Below are positions 5,864 through 7,134 of a DNA stretch of 7,134 nt, piece after piece. The DNA comes from an uncultured Clostridia bacterium (GTDB lineage Bacteria; Bacillota_A; Clostridia; Christensenellales; UBA3700). The stretch lies in NCBI GenBank assembly GCA_946545105.1, contig CAMNMY010000042.1:1-7134 (forward strand), written 5' to 3'. Position 1 is the stretch's first letter. Each line of letters begins with the position of its first letter. The notes beneath the pieces were generated by a model that saw nothing but the letters and a program-made list of their open reading frames with translations, ran no database searches and was not told where the DNA came from. Both the position numbers and the translations under genes were made by a program.

Positions 5864-7134
5864 CTATCTATTGATTAGAGAATGTCCTGTCATTTCCTTT
5901 GGAATCTCTACGCCCATAATATCCAACATAGTTGGAGCAATATCACATAGTCTTCCGCCGTCTTGTAATGACTTAACACCTTCAGCCCCTATAACAACAA
6001 ATGGTACTGGGTTTGTTGTATGAGCAGTAAATGGACTTCCATCTTCTGCGATCATGCAATCTGCATTACCATGGTCTGCTGTTAATAAAGCTTGTCCACC
6101 AATAGATAAGATTGTATCGATTACCTTCTTAACACATTCGCTTGTAACCTTAACTGCTTTTTGAGCTGCTGGGATGATACCTGTATGTCCTACCATATCG
6201 CAGTTTGCGAAGTTTAGGATCATAGCATCGTACTTACCGCTCTTAATTGTTTCGCATGCTTTATCGCATACTTTGTATGCGCTCATTTCTGGCATTAAAT
6301 CAAATGTAGCAATCTTTGGTGAATCAATTAAGATTCTGTCTTCGCCTGGATTTGGGGCTTCTACGCCACCGTTGAAGAAGAATGTAACGTGAGCATATTT
6401 TTGTGTCTCAGCGATTCTAAATTGCTTCAAACCAAGCTTAGATAAGTATTCACCTAATGTGTTGTTGTAAGATTCAGGTCTATATGCAACATCTAGATGA
6501 TCATTGAATGTTACATCGTATTGTGTATAAGAAACAAAGTGTGGTTTTAAGAAACCTTTCTTTCTTTCAAATCCCTTGAAATCTTCATAGATAAATGATC
6601 TTGTAATTTGTCTTGCTCTATCTGGTCTAAAGTTGAAGAATACAATACCATCACCTTCATTTACTGTTGTAACTGGCTTTCCGTTTTCTTTAATAACTGT
6701 AGGAATAATAAATTCATCTGTTACTCCTTTGTCATAAGAATTTTGCATAGCTTGTACTGGGTCTGATTCTTCAATACCTATACCATCGCACATTGCTGTA
6801 TAAGACTTTTCAACTCTATCCCAAATATTGTCTCTGTCCATTGCATAGAATCTTCCAGAGATTGTAGCAATCTTACCAAAGCCTAGTTCCTTTGTGTAAT
6901 CAACAAGCTTTTGAACGTATGTAATACCACTTGTTGGAGAAACGTCTCTACCATCCATAAAGCAATGAACATAGATATTATCTAAGCCGAAATCTTTTGC
7001 CATTTTGATTAAAGCAAATAGATGTGTATAGTGTGAGTGTACACCACCATCAGATAATAGTCCCATTACGTGCAATTGCTTTTTGTTAGCCTTTACATAT
7101 TCCATAACTTTAACAAAAGCAGGATTTGTAAAGA
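5864..7134 (-). CDS. gpmI: 2,3-bisphosphoglycerate-independent phosphoglycerate mutase, N-terminus beyond the right edge
   Basis: It interconverts 3- and 2-phosphoglycerate in glycolysis in the cytosol, with two metal ions (usually manganese). About 422 residues are visible. The frame stays open to the window edge beyond the first internal Met at 7105 (read upstream as FTNPAFVKV), so that Met is not the start. Counting from that Met, residues line up with the Bacillus stearothermophilus enzyme with an offset of about 100: SDGGVHSH (H23, family H123), DGRD (R53/D54), ISGRFYAMDRD (R85, R91), FRPDRARQ (R160, R163), QKYAHV (K236), NCDMVGH (D303, H307), TADHGNAD (D344, H345) and AHTTNP (H362). The phosphotransferase insert and the second metal site are therefore complete. 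The first ~90 residues, with the phosphorylated serine and first metal aspartate, lie outside the window. It converges on the apgM-like operon. Confidence 0.97.
   Translation of the reverse strand, partial: FTNPAFVKVMEYVKANKKQLHVMGLLSDGGVHSHYTHLFALIKMAKDFGLDNIYVHCFMDGRDVSPTSGITYVQKLVDYTKELGFGKIATISGRFYAMDRDNIWDRVEKSYTAMCDGIGIEESDPVQAMQNSYDKGVTDEFIIPTVIKENGKPVTTVNEGDGIVFFNFRPDRARQITRSFIYEDFKGFERKKGFLKPHFVSYTQYDVTFNDHLDVAYRPESYNNTLGEYLSKLGLKQFRIAETQKYAHVTFFFNGGVEAPNPGEDRILIDSPKIATFDLMPEMSAYKVCDKACETIKSGKYDAMILNFANCDMVGHTGIIPAAQKAVKVTSECVKKVIDTILSIGGQALLTADHGNADCMIAEDGSPFTAHTTNPVPFVVIGAEGVKSLQDGGRLCDIAPTMLDIMGVEIPKEMTGHSLINR

Overview
This is an AT-rich window (about one third G+C by eye), densely coded, using the standard bacterial code: tryptophan is TGG throughout and TGA ends the antitoxin gene. 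Gene content and style (low-GC promoters, strong Shine-Dalgarno sites, a GH2 glycosidase, a PIN/RelB-type toxin-antitoxin pair, a 'proposed homoserine kinase' family protein, and a type II membrane-anchored protein with an acidic Glu/Pro/Val-rich cytoplasmic head) suggest an uncultured, probably gut-associated, low-GC Bacillota or Mycoplasmatota-related bacterium. That placement is inference.

Layout. (1) Positions 1-1445, minus strand: the N-terminal 481 residues of a GH2 glycoside hydrolase, cut by the left edge, with its own promoter and a 12-bp palindrome at the expected transcription start. (2) Positions 1446-1659: a divergent intergenic region with a short GC-rich alternating tract, a minus-strand terminator that has no visible gene to serve, and an ACCTA/TAGGT repeat cluster just upstream of the toxin-antitoxin promoter. 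(3) Positions 1660-2372, plus strand: a RelB/DinJ-type antitoxin overlapping by one base a PIN-domain toxin, followed by a terminator. (4) Positions 2513-5756, plus strand: a two-gene operon, an ApgM-like alkaline-phosphatase-superfamily enzyme (the bacterial subgroup named 'proposed homoserine kinase') and, one base later, a 676-residue membrane-anchored surface protein of unknown function. (5) Positions 5864-7134, minus strand: the C-terminal ~82% of GpmI, the cofactor-independent phosphoglycerate mutase of glycolysis, convergent with the operon. The two converging units are separated by two independent terminators.

How it fits together. GpmI supplies the glycolytic 3-PG/2-PG step, so the nearby ApgM-like enzyme need not be a mutase. 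This supports the idea that it phosphorylates homoserine for threonine synthesis. The GH2 enzyme feeds sugars into the same central metabolism. The toxin-antitoxin pair is a self-contained cassette between them. I see no strong sign of a wholly new multi-gene system. The most open questions are the function of the surface protein co-transcribed with the ApgM-like enzyme, that enzyme's real substrate, and the RelB-PIN pairing with its operator.
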